52,960 bases of DNA. Source: JACRPZ01 sp040758255 (lineage in GTDB: Bacteria; Nitrospirota; Thermodesulfovibrionia; UBA6902). The DNA lies in the NCBI GenBank assembly GCA_040758255.1, contig JBFLVX010000002.1, positions 1 through 52,960 of the forward strand, read 5' to 3'. This document shows, in pieces, positions 16,201 through 23,821 of the stretch (position 1 is its first letter; every line of letters begins with the position of its first letter). The notes under the pieces are model-generated. The model did not search any database. It saw only the letters and a program-made list of their open reading frames with translations, and was not told the DNA's origin. A program made the position numbers and the translations under genes.

Positions 16201-16296
16201 TTGCTGAGAAGGACTGTTTTTAGATAAAGCCTCCTGTTTATCGCATCCGCCAATTAAAAAAAGAATAATTAATAGAAGTGCAATAATATTACGCAT
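13219..16296 (-). CDS. Large TPR-containing lipoprotein
   Basis: The 1025-residue protein has a lipoprotein signal (MRNIIALLLIILFLIGGCDKQ, lipid Cys at 18) followed by a Ser-rich linker and a largely alpha-helical body. TPR-like pairs are clear around residues 670-780 (RELAHLYYEEGRYDEGLKAI, AEEVFRKVISRYPDS, YVKFLWQHGRYAEAAKLI). No catalytic motif is visible. It should be exported and anchored in the outer or inner membrane, where TPR solenoids scaffold protein complexes. It lies between the intact dsrN and the dsrN remnant, suggesting it arrived with, or was carried by, the duplication. The exact family is unknown to me. Confidence 0.82.
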   Translation of the reverse strand: MRNIIALLLIILFLIGGCDKQEALSKNSPSQQKMSVNSSGKPSASTASLSILTAPPEKMKDVIEAAYRLQPDRKFLLAVAEIHNFFSKEEKIEALAEFRNGIWMITYNGMDVGVLPELPDYPDLMGVLLNWGKFLNHKYPLRLSSVSDSLPEGEEINKNLEQFLSHNAISAVKQVDKLWDKGIHHPELLRLATRAMVLINMQKLDYVEIADILPAKTLAVLAVSKTLTDADFLYEESLLAYTIGYSAHASRLAERLPSTSALRHFLTREYKDLEQLAMQKNSSVESKYLWLLHIAEKGDFEAWYQWQELNFQEFFFSLPILKLGLVMNKFSLDEVIPQQLLYATILALAQDTDMPDFRGIQNKTYYDKSVKEASEISEFMLAVMKGDSSKLTGYLKKGLQQLHQKHKGTFLDADAYASYYQSYFFSALYTLGLHYIDSLSSVEATKEFAEMMGNSGEGIYADFQRWYNDLADAKAGNPNKSRLKEDIAGLPSLGVPAIYRTFNILKSYYDFGEPEMFDLAKKMVKRMDTRVYHRDKFSGITWKALHDLKLTEKLSRSVTETDPMRYHTQQVWFAGFAADEKLLKKLLYSPMLNPESRVVSLWHIEKQRMGDEHYITKEYQRLISEDPNSWEIRNRFQWFLKGLKKYKEARATIMEWIALDVTTAGLERVFAYRELAHLYYEEGRYDEGLKAIEPVTDSMQAGVMEIDAMILDKLERTKEAEEVFRKVISRYPDSLRSMALYVKFLWQHGRYAEAAKLIKEWRYPINFSGWQHTIGARFAEVFNERPLDDGLSAFSALVSEGISHWNLQYIPRPVAEAGNNELAFGMQSKLHGNGLGGLMFVTEAYNYLKNWQGKERGLEWIRERVPQHFINTSSVIFFSQAEYDLLWDLIQEPDKGEYPEFVWLLRAAAIKIQKKDKNDQRYKSVLKYFQEHNNGHYQVIGRYLLGLETEKKVLALATDAGKRCEVAYYIGLKSQADGFYGNASDWYHIAVETGQQNAGEYRWAFDILYKWYAKEKSLSIIFQNP

Positions 16297-16344
16297 TTAC
16301 CCCCCCTTTTAGTCTTAGGTAATTAATTGCATCATTATACATCC

Positions 16345-17769
16345 TTAAATATTTTTACTACCTATTTTAAATTCTTTTGCCGTCTTTATCATCCCATCAG
16401 CCCATTCAGGACAGCCGAGTGCATGGAGGTGTGTATAAGTTGCGAGTACATTTTTATAGCATATACCGTCAAGTCCGTCTTTGATGCCCTTGCCGCGTTT
16501 CATCTTAAATGCCATGAATATCCCTTCTTCATCAATATCAATGACCTTTGAATAATGAAATTCATGTCCCTTCAACTTAGTACCCTTTTTGAAAAAGGGG
16601 TTATCTCTCTGCACTTCTACAATTGTATAACCGTGTGCCTGCGGCTTTTTGTTAAGGTCAAAGACAAGAGGCAGTGCGCCGACCATTGGATAAGTCTTAT
16701 TCTCCAGAACAAGGCTTTTGCCGAGGTACATCAGACCGCCGCATTCTGCGTATACAGGAAGCCCTTTCTCAATCGCCTTTAAAAGAGACTTCTTAAAGGC
16801 TTCATTCTCAGCCAGCGCAATTGCATGGGTTTCAGGAAACCCGCCGCCTATATAAAGGGCGTCAATATCAGGCAGCTTTTTTCTCGTAAGCGCGCTCACC
16901 TCCACTATCTCTGCACCGCGCTTTTTAAGTTCTTCAAAATTCTCAGGGTAGTAAAACTGAAAGGCAGAGTCTTTTATCACACCGATCTTTGGGCGTTGGG
17001 AGTTAGGAGTTTTGAGTTTTGAATGTAGTTCCCCTGACCCCTGAACCCTGACTCCTGTCCTTATCTCTTCTGCCCCTTTTGCAACCTTAAATATCGCATC
17101 TATATCAAGATACTTTGATCCTATTTCTGCAATGGAATCAATAGCCTCGTTCACCTCTAAATGCTCCTGAAAAGGCGTTAAACCCATATGCCTCTCAGGG
17201 AACAGCTCCTTTTTTAATTTAGGGAACGCGCCGACTACAGGCAATCCGCACTTATGATCAATCGCCTTGCGTATTACAGACTCCTGCCTGCTGCCCGCGA
17301 TATTATTAAGAACGACCCCTTTGATAGGAACATCAGGGTCTATCATGCGGCAACCCAACACCATCGCCGCTACCGTGCCGGTCACTTTGGTGCAGTCAAC
17401 AACAAGTATCACCGGCGCTTTAAGTAGCTTTGAAAGCCCTGCTGTGCTGTATGTCCCTTCGTGGTCAACACCGTCATAAAGCCCCCTGTTGCCTTCAATT
17501 ACCGCTATCTCTGTTTTGTCCGCCGTATGAGAGATAAAGGATTGCAGCGTCTGCGCAGGGGTCATCATAAAGAGGTCAAGGTTAAAGCACTCCCTTCCGG
17601 TTGCAAGCGCAAGCCAGCCTGCGTCAATATAGTCAGGACCTTTTTTAAAAGGGGTTACTTTCAGGCCTTTTTTGCGCCATATTGAGATAAGGCTTAAAGA
17701 GAGGATTGTCTTGCCGCTCCCGCCTCTAAGTCCTGCAACAATTATCCTTGGGATATTTCCTTTTGACAT
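16345..17769 (-). CDS. dsrN: DsrN: siroheme amidase of the cobyrinate a,c-diamide synthase (CbiA) family
   Basis: The 474-residue protein has an N-terminal dethiobiotin-synthetase-like ATPase (GLRGGSGKTILSLSL, then KKGPDYIDAGWL and IEGNRGLYDG) and a C-terminal class I glutamine amidotransferase domain. The latter has the nucleophile Cys in YAECGGLMYLG near residue 340 and the catalytic His in GHEFHYSK. CbiA amidates cobyrinate. Its position just after dsrABD matches dsrN, whose product is thought to amidate siroheme for DsrAB. No other cobalamin biosynthesis gene is nearby, favouring DsrN. A segment near residues 240-255 (VRVQGSGELHSKLKTP) looks like an inserted linker. A truncated second copy lies at 12960. 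Confidence 0.9.
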   Translation of the reverse strand: MSKGNIPRIIVAGLRGGSGKTILSLSLISIWRKKGLKVTPFKKGPDYIDAGWLALATGRECFNLDLFMMTPAQTLQSFISHTADKTEIAVIEGNRGLYDGVDHEGTYSTAGLSKLLKAPVILVVDCTKVTGTVAAMVLGCRMIDPDVPIKGVVLNNIAGSRQESVIRKAIDHKCGLPVVGAFPKLKKELFPERHMGLTPFQEHLEVNEAIDSIAEIGSKYLDIDAIFKVAKGAEEIRTGVRVQGSGELHSKLKTPNSQRPKIGVIKDSAFQFYYPENFEELKKRGAEIVEVSALTRKKLPDIDALYIGGGFPETHAIALAENEAFKKSLLKAIEKGLPVYAECGGLMYLGKSLVLENKTYPMVGALPLVFDLNKKPQAHGYTIVEVQRDNPFFKKGTKLKGHEFHYSKVIDIDEEGIFMAFKMKRGKGIKDGLDGICYKNVLATYTHLHALGCPEWADGMIKTAKEFKIGSKNI

Positions 17770-17796
17770 AGTTCAATCAATAAATGCATTTAAAAC

Positions 17797-17894
17797 AATG
17801 CAGATGTTGTGAAATAATTTATTTTTCGATACCTTAACATGGTTATAATAAAAAGTTCATCGAGTTAAATAAATTATTGAACAATGTCTGCATT
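17797..17894. repeat. 26-bp imperfect inverted repeat upstream of dsrN
   Basis: Arms at 17797-17822 and 17869-17894 pair at 22 of 26 positions (AATGCAGATGTTGTGA... against its complement), around a 46-bp AT-rich centre. The region lies between the dsrD terminator and the dsrN start, so it must contain any dsrN-specific promoter. It could be an operator pair, a long RNA hairpin or a decayed miniature element. Confidence 0.6.
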
Positions 17895-17922
17895 ATTTAG
17901 GTAGTAGGCTATATGTAAAAGA

Positions 17923-17965
17923 AAAAATGGGAACAATCCTGAAAACCAGAACCATTCCCATTTTT
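17923..17965 (-). terminator. Intrinsic terminator after dsrD
   Basis: An 11-bp stem (AAAAATGGGAA with TTCCCATTTTT) has T-rich 3' sides on either strand. It lies 32 nt after the dsrD stop on the minus strand and probably separates dsrABD from dsrN transcription. Confidence 0.7.
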
Positions 17966-17996
17966 CAATCCTTATAATCCCTCAGTTTGTTTGCTT

Positions 17997-18275
17997 TTAA
18001 ATAAGGCCCTTCTCTTTTAACAAGTTGTTTAAATCAAGTCCCTTTTCTTTAAGGTACTCGTCGCTCGGTATCTCAACTGAGCTTGCGCCGCCGCCGTATG
18101 AGTACATGAGCAGGCCGTCATTGATCAGCGCTCTCATGGCTGCCTTGACAACCTCCTTGTCTTCGCCTGAGCTGGCAGATACCTCTTTGATGATATCCTT
18201 CTCTTTAAGCTTCTTCTTGCCCTTCATCTTTATGCTGAAGTCATAAATCTGTTTCTGTATTTCACGCTCTTCCAT
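17997..18275 (-). CDS. dsrD: DsrD, winged-helix activator of dissimilatory sulfite reductase
   Basis: The 92-residue protein has a winged-helix core (KMKGKKKLKEKDIIKEVS, VVKAAMRALINDGLLMYSYGG) matching DsrD, with a C-terminal extension of about 14 residues (YLKEKGLDLNNLLKEKG) compared with the 78-residue Desulfovibrio protein. DsrD is known to stimulate DsrAB sulfite reduction and is associated with reductive rather than sulfur-oxidising dsr systems, which is the main clue to the direction of sulfur metabolism here. It lies 147 nt after dsrB, beyond a hairpin, with its own GGGGGAA ribosome site. Confidence 0.92.
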   Translation of the reverse strand: MEEREIQKQIYDFSIKMKGKKKLKEKDIIKEVSASSGEDKEVVKAAMRALINDGLLMYSYGGGASSVEIPSDEYLKEKGLDLNNLLKEKGLI

Positions 18276-18362
18276 GATGTATTCCCCCTTTTTATATAAT
18301 TGGGTTTATTTTGATGAGAACTAAATTAATATTTCTGTATTGCATTGTCAAGTCCAAAATCA

Positions 18363-18396
18363 GATGGGAAGCAATCCATAAGGGCTGCTTCCCATC
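18363..18396 (-). terminator. Hairpin in the dsrB-dsrD intergenic region
   Basis: An 11-bp perfect stem (GATGGGAAGCA with TGCTTCCCATC) and 12-nt loop lies 26 nt past the dsrB stop. Only a weak T-rich tract follows on the minus strand, so partial attenuation or 3'-end protection of dsrAB mRNA is more likely than full termination. Confidence 0.55.
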
Positions 18397-18422
18397 ATCT
18401 TATCAGTTTCTGTAAGCCCTCT

Positions 18423-19493
18423 TTAGTACTTAAATGCCGCTGATGTCCTCATCGTGTCTCTCATGAACGTGAAGTCATCAATGTGCTGGAATGTAAACTC
18501 AATCCCTGTAAGCTTAAAGAAGCTCTCCCAGCCTATCCTCTCGATCCATTCGCCGACCCTCTCATGCTTTTTGGCATGTTTGGCATATGTCTCAAGGATA
18601 TTCTTAATGGCGTCAACAACCTTCGGCCATCTCGGAGGGTCGTTGTAGATGAAAGGAATAGCCAGTTTTGAGAATTTCGGATCTGTTCTCAGACTGCCTA
18701 TCTTCCCGCCAACCACGATAGCAACACCGTCTTCCTCAGGGTTGTGTATATCAATTGGAGGACATACTGTAAAGCAGTTTCCGCAGTACATGCATCTCTC
18801 TTCATTGATGGTGATGGTCTTATCTTTCGGGTTTGGCCTGATTGCTGATGTCGGGCATGAACCGATAGTTGTCGGAATCTCACATGCTTTAGTGACCATC
18901 TCATGGTTTACAACAGGCGGTTTCCTGTGGACTGCGACAACAGCTATGTCAGAGCAGTGAACAGCACCGCACATATTAACGCAGCAGGCAACAGCAAGCC
19001 TGACCTTGTTCGGAAGCTCTTTGGTGGTAAAGTAGTCATGGAGTTCATCCATTACAGACTTCACGATAGCTGAGGCGTCTGTACACGCGCTGTGGCAGTG
19101 CACCCAGCCCTGTGTATGAATGATATTGCTTATCCGGGGACCGATACCGCCGACCGAATACTTCTTAGCCTTCAGTTCATCCAGGAGTGGCTTCATCTTG
19201 CTCTCGTCTGACACGAGAAATTCTATGTTGTTTCTTGTTGTGAAACGGAGATACCCGTCACAATACTTCTCTGCCAGATTGGAGATCTCGCGGATAGTGT
19301 TTGTGCTCAGTATCCTCGGAGATGCAGCCCTTACAGTCCAAATCTTATCCCCGCTCTCAGCTACATGCACCATTGTGCCCGGGGTCAATACCTCATGATA
19401 TTTCCACTTGCCGTAGTTCTTCTTGATAACCGGCGGTAAAAACTTTTCATAATGAGGCGGGCCTATGTCTGTCTGTCTTTTGGGTAATGCCAT
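18423..19493 (-). CDS. dsrB: Dissimilatory sulfite reductase beta subunit
   Basis: The 356-residue protein has normal DsrB length. It shows the [4Fe-4S]-siroheme Cys set (HCHSACTDAS, then VACCVNMCGAVHC, giving C...CCX3C) and a ferredoxin domain (CPTSAIRPNP, then RCMYCGNCFTVCPP). In DsrAB structures the catalytic siroheme is coordinated by these beta-subunit cysteines, reducing sulfite to a DsrC-bound trisulfide. It is 28 nt downstream of dsrA with a good GGAGGAA site. Confidence 0.97.
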   Translation of the reverse strand: MALPKRQTDIGPPHYEKFLPPVIKKNYGKWKYHEVLTPGTMVHVAESGDKIWTVRAASPRILSTNTIREISNLAEKYCDGYLRFTTRNNIEFLVSDESKMKPLLDELKAKKYSVGGIGPRISNIIHTQGWVHCHSACTDASAIVKSVMDELHDYFTTKELPNKVRLAVACCVNMCGAVHCSDIAVVAVHRKPPVVNHEMVTKACEIPTTIGSCPTSAIRPNPKDKTITINEERCMYCGNCFTVCPPIDIHNPEEDGVAIVVGGKIGSLRTDPKFSKLAIPFIYNDPPRWPKVVDAIKNILETYAKHAKKHERVGEWIERIGWESFFKLTGIEFTFQHIDDFTFMRDTMRTSAAFKY

Positions 19494-19521
19494 AACGTTT
19501 CCTCCTTATATATTCTTATTA

Positions 19522-20718
19522 TTATTTTTTCTCTAAATCGCTTTCCGCCCAGAAGAAGAACGGGTCTTTTCTCGGCTCATATACCTGCTGCGGCTGAGGG
19601 TCAACACCTATCGCCTCAAGGAACGACCTCATGCCTTTCACCTCGATAAGCTCTCCTATCCTCTCTCTCGGCTTGGCATTGTCATCCCACCACTCGATTA
19701 TCTTTTCAATCATTTCTTTAAGTTCATCATATGGAGCCTCACACTTGATAAACGGAACGATGACCCATGAGAGCAGGGAACCGACAACGATAGGCGCCTT
19801 GCTTCCTACAAGTATGGTCGCGCCCTTCTCTTTGCCCGGCTTTAATGCCTTTGTCATCTTCGCTATACAGTGCATGCACCTGTTACACTCTGCATCGGCT
19901 ATCTTTATCTGGCCGTTATTATAAGACATGCAGTTTGTCGGGCACATCTCAATGATCTCTTTCTGTATGTCCATGCCGGCGTCAGCATACTTCTTCACCT
20001 CTGCCTGGTCTATCTGGATATTGCCCTTCCAAGTTCCGATGATTGAGAGGTCAGCGCGGGCAATAGCTGCAACACAGTCGCATGCGCAGCCAGACACCTT
20101 TATCTTGAATTTGTACGGAAAAGAAGGCCTGTGCATCTGATCCTGAAAATGCTGGGTGAGGTCATTGCAGATATCCATTGAATTGATATTTGACCACTCA
20201 CAGCGTGCCTGTCCGACACAGCAGCTCGGCGTCCTCATTGCAGAGCCTGAACTGCCGAGATCCCATCCGCGAGATGAGTATTCAGCGAAGATGGTTTCAA
20301 GGTGTTCAGTGGTGGTGCCGAGAAGAACCAAGTCGCCTGTGGAGCCATGAACGTTTGTCATGCCGCTGCCGTACTTGTCCCATATATCGCAGATCATCTT
20401 CAATGCCTCTGAGGTATAGAAGAAGCCGCTCGGCTGGTTAAGCCTTACTGTATGAAAGTGCGCAACTCCCGGAAATTCCTCGGGCAGGGAAGAATACCTT
20501 CCGATAACTCCGCCGCCGTATCCGAGAACCCCAACGATACCGCCGTGCTTCCAGTATCCGCGTTTAGTACGGAATGATTTTTCAAGCTGACCTAACTCGT
20601 CATTTGCCATTTGAGGCATTGAACTGCTCTCCGAAGCCTTCTTGATCTCTGTAATGTAACTCGGCCACGGGCCTTTTTCGAGCTCATCCAACATTGGTGT
20701 TTTGTGCTTTCCGCTCAT
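19522..20718 (-). CDS. dsrA: Dissimilatory sulfite reductase alpha subunit
   Basis: The 398-residue protein starts MSGKHKTPMLDELEKGPWPS, typical of reductive DsrA. Cluster ligands are present as CX5C (CVGQARC) and CX3C (CACDC), and the inserted ferredoxin domain supplies CPTNC and CNRCMHCI. With DsrB it forms the cytoplasmic alpha2-beta2 sulfite reductase, the last step of sulfate respiration. A strong AAGGAGGG ribosome site precedes the ATG. No sat, apr, dsrMKJOP, dsrC or dsrEFH genes are in the window, so these must lie elsewhere. Confidence 0.97.
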   Translation of the reverse strand: MSGKHKTPMLDELEKGPWPSYITEIKKASESSSMPQMANDELGQLEKSFRTKRGYWKHGGIVGVLGYGGGVIGRYSSLPEEFPGVAHFHTVRLNQPSGFFYTSEALKMICDIWDKYGSGMTNVHGSTGDLVLLGTTTEHLETIFAEYSSRGWDLGSSGSAMRTPSCCVGQARCEWSNINSMDICNDLTQHFQDQMHRPSFPYKFKIKVSGCACDCVAAIARADLSIIGTWKGNIQIDQAEVKKYADAGMDIQKEIIEMCPTNCMSYNNGQIKIADAECNRCMHCIAKMTKALKPGKEKGATILVGSKAPIVVGSLLSWVIVPFIKCEAPYDELKEMIEKIIEWWDDNAKPRERIGELIEVKGMRSFLEAIGVDPQPQQVYEPRKDPFFFWAESDLEKK

Positions 20719-20959
20719 TACAACCCTCCTTTTTTAGTTTGAGATAATATATAAACAGAAAATGCGTAATTATTTACAGAGGCACATACTAATTAAAGAA
20801 TAATGCCCGAAGATGCAATCTTTTCACAGGAAAAGACAGAGTTGATATTAATACATGAAATATTTTAAGGTCAAATAAAAAAAACTTATTTATTAATCAT
20901 GGATGCTTATTTAATAGATTGATGGAAAAGCAGGGGCACAGAATTCAATTTTCGCGTAT
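20719..20959. other. Divergent dsrA / nucleotidyltransferase intergenic region
   Basis: The AT-rich interval carries the dsrA ribosome site and TATATATTAT-like -10 candidates on the minus strand near 20744-20753, without a convincing -35. I see no clear operator, and no gene. Confidence 0.4.
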
Positions 20960-20994
20960 CATCTTGCATCTTGTATCCTGCATCCTGTATCTTG
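20960..20994 (+). repeat. Five tandem heptamers (C/T)ATC(C/T)TG next to a start codon
   Basis: CATCTTG, CATCTTG, TATCCTG, CATCCTG and TATCTTG follow one another without gaps and end six bases before the GTG at 21001. They occupy the place where a ribosome site would be expected. Confidence 0.8.
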
Positions 20995-21000
20995 TAATAA

Positions 21001-23625
21001 GTGGAGATAATCACAACACATATAAATGCCGACTTCGACGCCTTAGCCTCAATGGCAGCGGCAAAGAGGTTTTACCCCGATGCAGTGCTCGTGCTCCCTG
21101 GCTCGCCTGAGAAGGGCGTTAGAGATTTTATCCCTCTGTCACGGCTCGAACTCGATATAAAAAAAGAGAAAGAGATAGATATTGAGAAAGTCACGCGTTT
21201 AATAATAGTTGATAACAGGAAGTTAGGCCGGATCGGTAAGTTCTCAAAAATTATAGGCAAAAAAGGGCTGTCAGTCCACATCTTTGACCATCATCCCCCT
21301 GACTCAAATGACATTAAAGGAGAAAAAGAAGTCATCGAGACTGTCGGAGCCACAACAACAATCTTTGTGGAGATGATGAGGCGCGATAGGGTAAATATCC
21401 TGCCGGCCGAGGCCACTATGCTCGCATTAGGCATATATGAAGAGACAGGCTCTCTCCTCTTCCCGTCAACCACTGTGAGAGACATTGAGGCCGCGGCGTA
21501 TCTTCTTAAGAGAGGCGCCAACCTGAATATTGTTTCAGGTTATATGAAAAGAGAGCTTGGGGCAGAAGAGATTGACCTTCTCAATGAATTAATCCACTCG
21601 TCAAAGAATTATGTAATTCACGATATCAGGATCAAGATCGCCAAGGCGTCGAGAGACAAATATATCGGGGACGTGGCTTATCTTGCTCACAAGCTGAGGG
21701 ATATAGAAGAGACTGATGCGCTCTTCCTCCTTGTAATGATGGATGAGAGAATTCAATTGATAGGCAGAAGCCATACACCCGAAGTTGATGTCTCTGAGAT
21801 AGCGCAGCCGTTTGGAGGAGGCGGACATCCTGCCGCATCCTCCGCTGTCATAAGAGACGTTTCCCTTGAAGAGGCTGAAGAGAAACTGTTAACTATTCTC
21901 AGAGAAAAGATACATCCTGCCAGGACTGCCGGGGATATAATGACAAGCCCTGTAAAGTGCATAACCTGGGACAGCGCCCTGGCAAGAGCTGAAAAGATGA
22001 TGACAAGGTACGAGGTGAATGTGCTGCCTGTCCTTAAGAAAGAGGAGTATGCCGGGCTCATATCAAGAGAGGTTGTGGAAAAGGCGCTCTATCACGGTTT
22101 CGGCAAGAGCAAGGTATCAGAGTTCTGCACCACAGATGCAACCACTGTAAAGGCTTCGGCCCCTGCAAGCGAGGTTGAAGCCTTGATGATCGAGCAGAAC
22201 CAGAGATTTATGCCGGTTATAGAAGATAAAAAGATAATCGGAGCTATAACCCGCACTGATATTTTAAGGTCGCTTTACGAAAGCCTTCTTAGAAAGAGCA
22301 GGATAAACGGGGAAGAGATGTTGAAGGAGAAGCCCTCTATGGGAAAAAACCTGTCAACCATAATGAAGTCAATGTTCCCGCCTAAAGTCTTTAATCTGCT
22401 CAAACTCACCGGGGAAACAGCCGAGGGCCTCGGCTTTTCAGCATATCTTGTCGGCGGTTCTGTAAGAGACATGCTGCGCGGCGAAGCCAATCTTGATATA
22501 GATATAGTTATTGAAGGCGACGGCATCGCCTTTGCACAGGCTCTGGGGAGTAAACTGAAGGCCAAGGTCAGAAGTCATCATAGATTCGGCACTGCTGTCG
22601 TGGTGACAGAATTTTTAAAATTTGATGTTGCCACTGCAAGGACTGAATACTATGAATCCCCTGCCGCGCTGCCGCGCGTAGAAATGTCTTCAATAAAAAA
22701 GGACCTCTACAGAAGGGATTTTACCATTAATACCCTGGCGATAAAGCTGAATCCTGATAAATTCGGACAGCTCCTTGATTTCTTCGGAGGCCAGAGAGAT
22801 ATAAAAGAGAAGGCCATAAAAATTCTCCATAATCTCAGCTTTATCGAAGACCCTACAAGGGCATTCAGGGCGATAAGATTTTCAGAACGCTTCGGATTTA
22901 AGATTAGCGCGCATACAACAAATCTGATAAAGACCGCCTCTCGTATAAATCTGTTTGATAAGCTTTCCGGGATAAGGCTGTATGATGAACTCGTACTCTT
23001 ATTCCTTGAGACAGAGCCGCTTAGCGCTGTTAAAAGACTGCTGAAACTCGATCTTCTGAAATTCATACATCCTGAATTGAAGATAACAAAGAGCCTGGAA
23101 GAGACTTTCATATCCATTCAGGAGTCATTTGCGTGGTTCAAACTCCTCTTCATTGAAGAAGAACTGAACAAGTCTCATCTCTTCCTCATGGCGCTCTTTG
23201 ACGAGTTGAAGGCAGATGAGAGGGGCAAGGCATTGGAGAGACTGCTTGTGCCACCGAATGTAAAGAAGGAGATAATGGCAGGCATAGAGGAGTCAAGAAA
23301 AGCTCTCTTAAAACTGCGGGGGGCTTCGCCGAAAAATATCTATTCCGCCCTAAAGCCGCTCAACCTCAAGACCATTTTATTTACAATGGCCAAGGCACAG
23401 GACAAAGAGCAGAAGAAGGCTATTTCGTTATATCTGACATCGTTAAGAATGACAAAGCCGGAACTTACAGGCAAAGACCTCAAGGCAATGGGGTACACGC
23501 CCGGGCCTGCCTTCAAAAAGATATTAACGGCAGTTCTTGAGGCAAGGCTTGAAGGGAAGATAAAGACCCGCGCGGGAGAGATAAAGTTCGTGAAGAAAGA
23601 ATTTCCGGGACAGAAAGCTCTCTAA
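21001..23625 (+). CDS. DHH-CBS-tRNA nucleotidyltransferase fusion (A-adding/CCA enzyme type)
   Basis: The 874-residue protein starts at GTG. A DHH phosphoesterase domain comes first (HINADFDALASM, IIVDN, FDHHPPD, then the DHHA1 glycine stretch FGGGGHPAA near 275). Two CBS domains follow at about 314-365 and 378-435. The nucleotidyltransferase domain has VGGSVRDMLRGE near 483 with the Asp pair DIDIVIEG, and RRDFTINTLA. The C-terminal region binds tRNA. This architecture is known from Aquifex, Deltaproteobacteria and relatives, where the enzyme adds A (with a partner adding CC) to tRNA 3' ends. The start region is unusual: no Shine-Dalgarno sequence is visible and heptamer repeats abut it. Confidence 0.93.
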   Translation: MEIITTHINADFDALASMAAAKRFYPDAVLVLPGSPEKGVRDFIPLSRLELDIKKEKEIDIEKVTRLIIVDNRKLGRIGKFSKIIGKKGLSVHIFDHHPPDSNDIKGEKEVIETVGATTTIFVEMMRRDRVNILPAEATMLALGIYEETGSLLFPSTTVRDIEAAAYLLKRGANLNIVSGYMKRELGAEEIDLLNELIHSSKNYVIHDIRIKIAKASRDKYIGDVAYLAHKLRDIEETDALFLLVMMDERIQLIGRSHTPEVDVSEIAQPFGGGGHPAASSAVIRDVSLEEAEEKLLTILREKIHPARTAGDIMTSPVKCITWDSALARAEKMMTRYEVNVLPVLKKEEYAGLISREVVEKALYHGFGKSKVSEFCTTDATTVKASAPASEVEALMIEQNQRFMPVIEDKKIIGAITRTDILRSLYESLLRKSRINGEEMLKEKPSMGKNLSTIMKSMFPPKVFNLLKLTGETAEGLGFSAYLVGGSVRDMLRGEANLDIDIVIEGDGIAFAQALGSKLKAKVRSHHRFGTAVVVTEFLKFDVATARTEYYESPAALPRVEMSSIKKDLYRRDFTINTLAIKLNPDKFGQLLDFFGGQRDIKEKAIKILHNLSFIEDPTRAFRAIRFSERFGFKISAHTTNLIKTASRINLFDKLSGIRLYDELVLLFLETEPLSAVKRLLKLDLLKFIHPELKITKSLEETFISIQESFAWFKLLFIEEELNKSHLFLMALFDELKADERGKALERLLVPPNVKKEIMAGIEESRKALLKLRGASPKNIYSALKPLNLKTILFTMAKAQDKEQKKAISLYLTSLRMTKPELTGKDLKAMGYTPGPAFKKILTAVLEARLEGKIKTRAGEIKFVKKEFPGQKAL

Positions 23626-23648
23626 CAGTCCATTCTTACTTAAAAAAT

Positions 23649-23677
23649 TGTCATACCCGCGAAAGCGGGTATCCATG
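23649..23677 (+). repeat. Dispersed-type intergenic palindrome (TACCCGC-GAAA-GCGGGTA)
   Basis: ATACCCGC (23653-23660) and GCGGGTAT (23665-23672) form an 8-bp stem with a GAAA tetraloop, preceded by TTGTC and followed by CCATGG. This sequence resembles widespread REP-like intergenic elements. A second hairpin, GTCAATAAT...ATTATTGAC, lies at 23701-23726. Confidence 0.6.
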
Positions 23678-23821
23678 GTTCAACAGTCTCTATTAGATAT
23701 GTCAATAATCTTCGAGAATTATTGACCGGATAAAGGCTTTCTGCTATAGTTTTGTAACTGACTAATACCGAACTAATAAACTGTCTAATAACTGGTTATT
23801 TGTCTTTCAAAGGAGATAATA

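Noticed and set aside
16345..17769. Cobalamin biosynthesis CbiA proper
   Set aside because: The family is right, but the dsrABD context and lack of other cobalamin genes favour DsrN; a dual role cannot be excluded.
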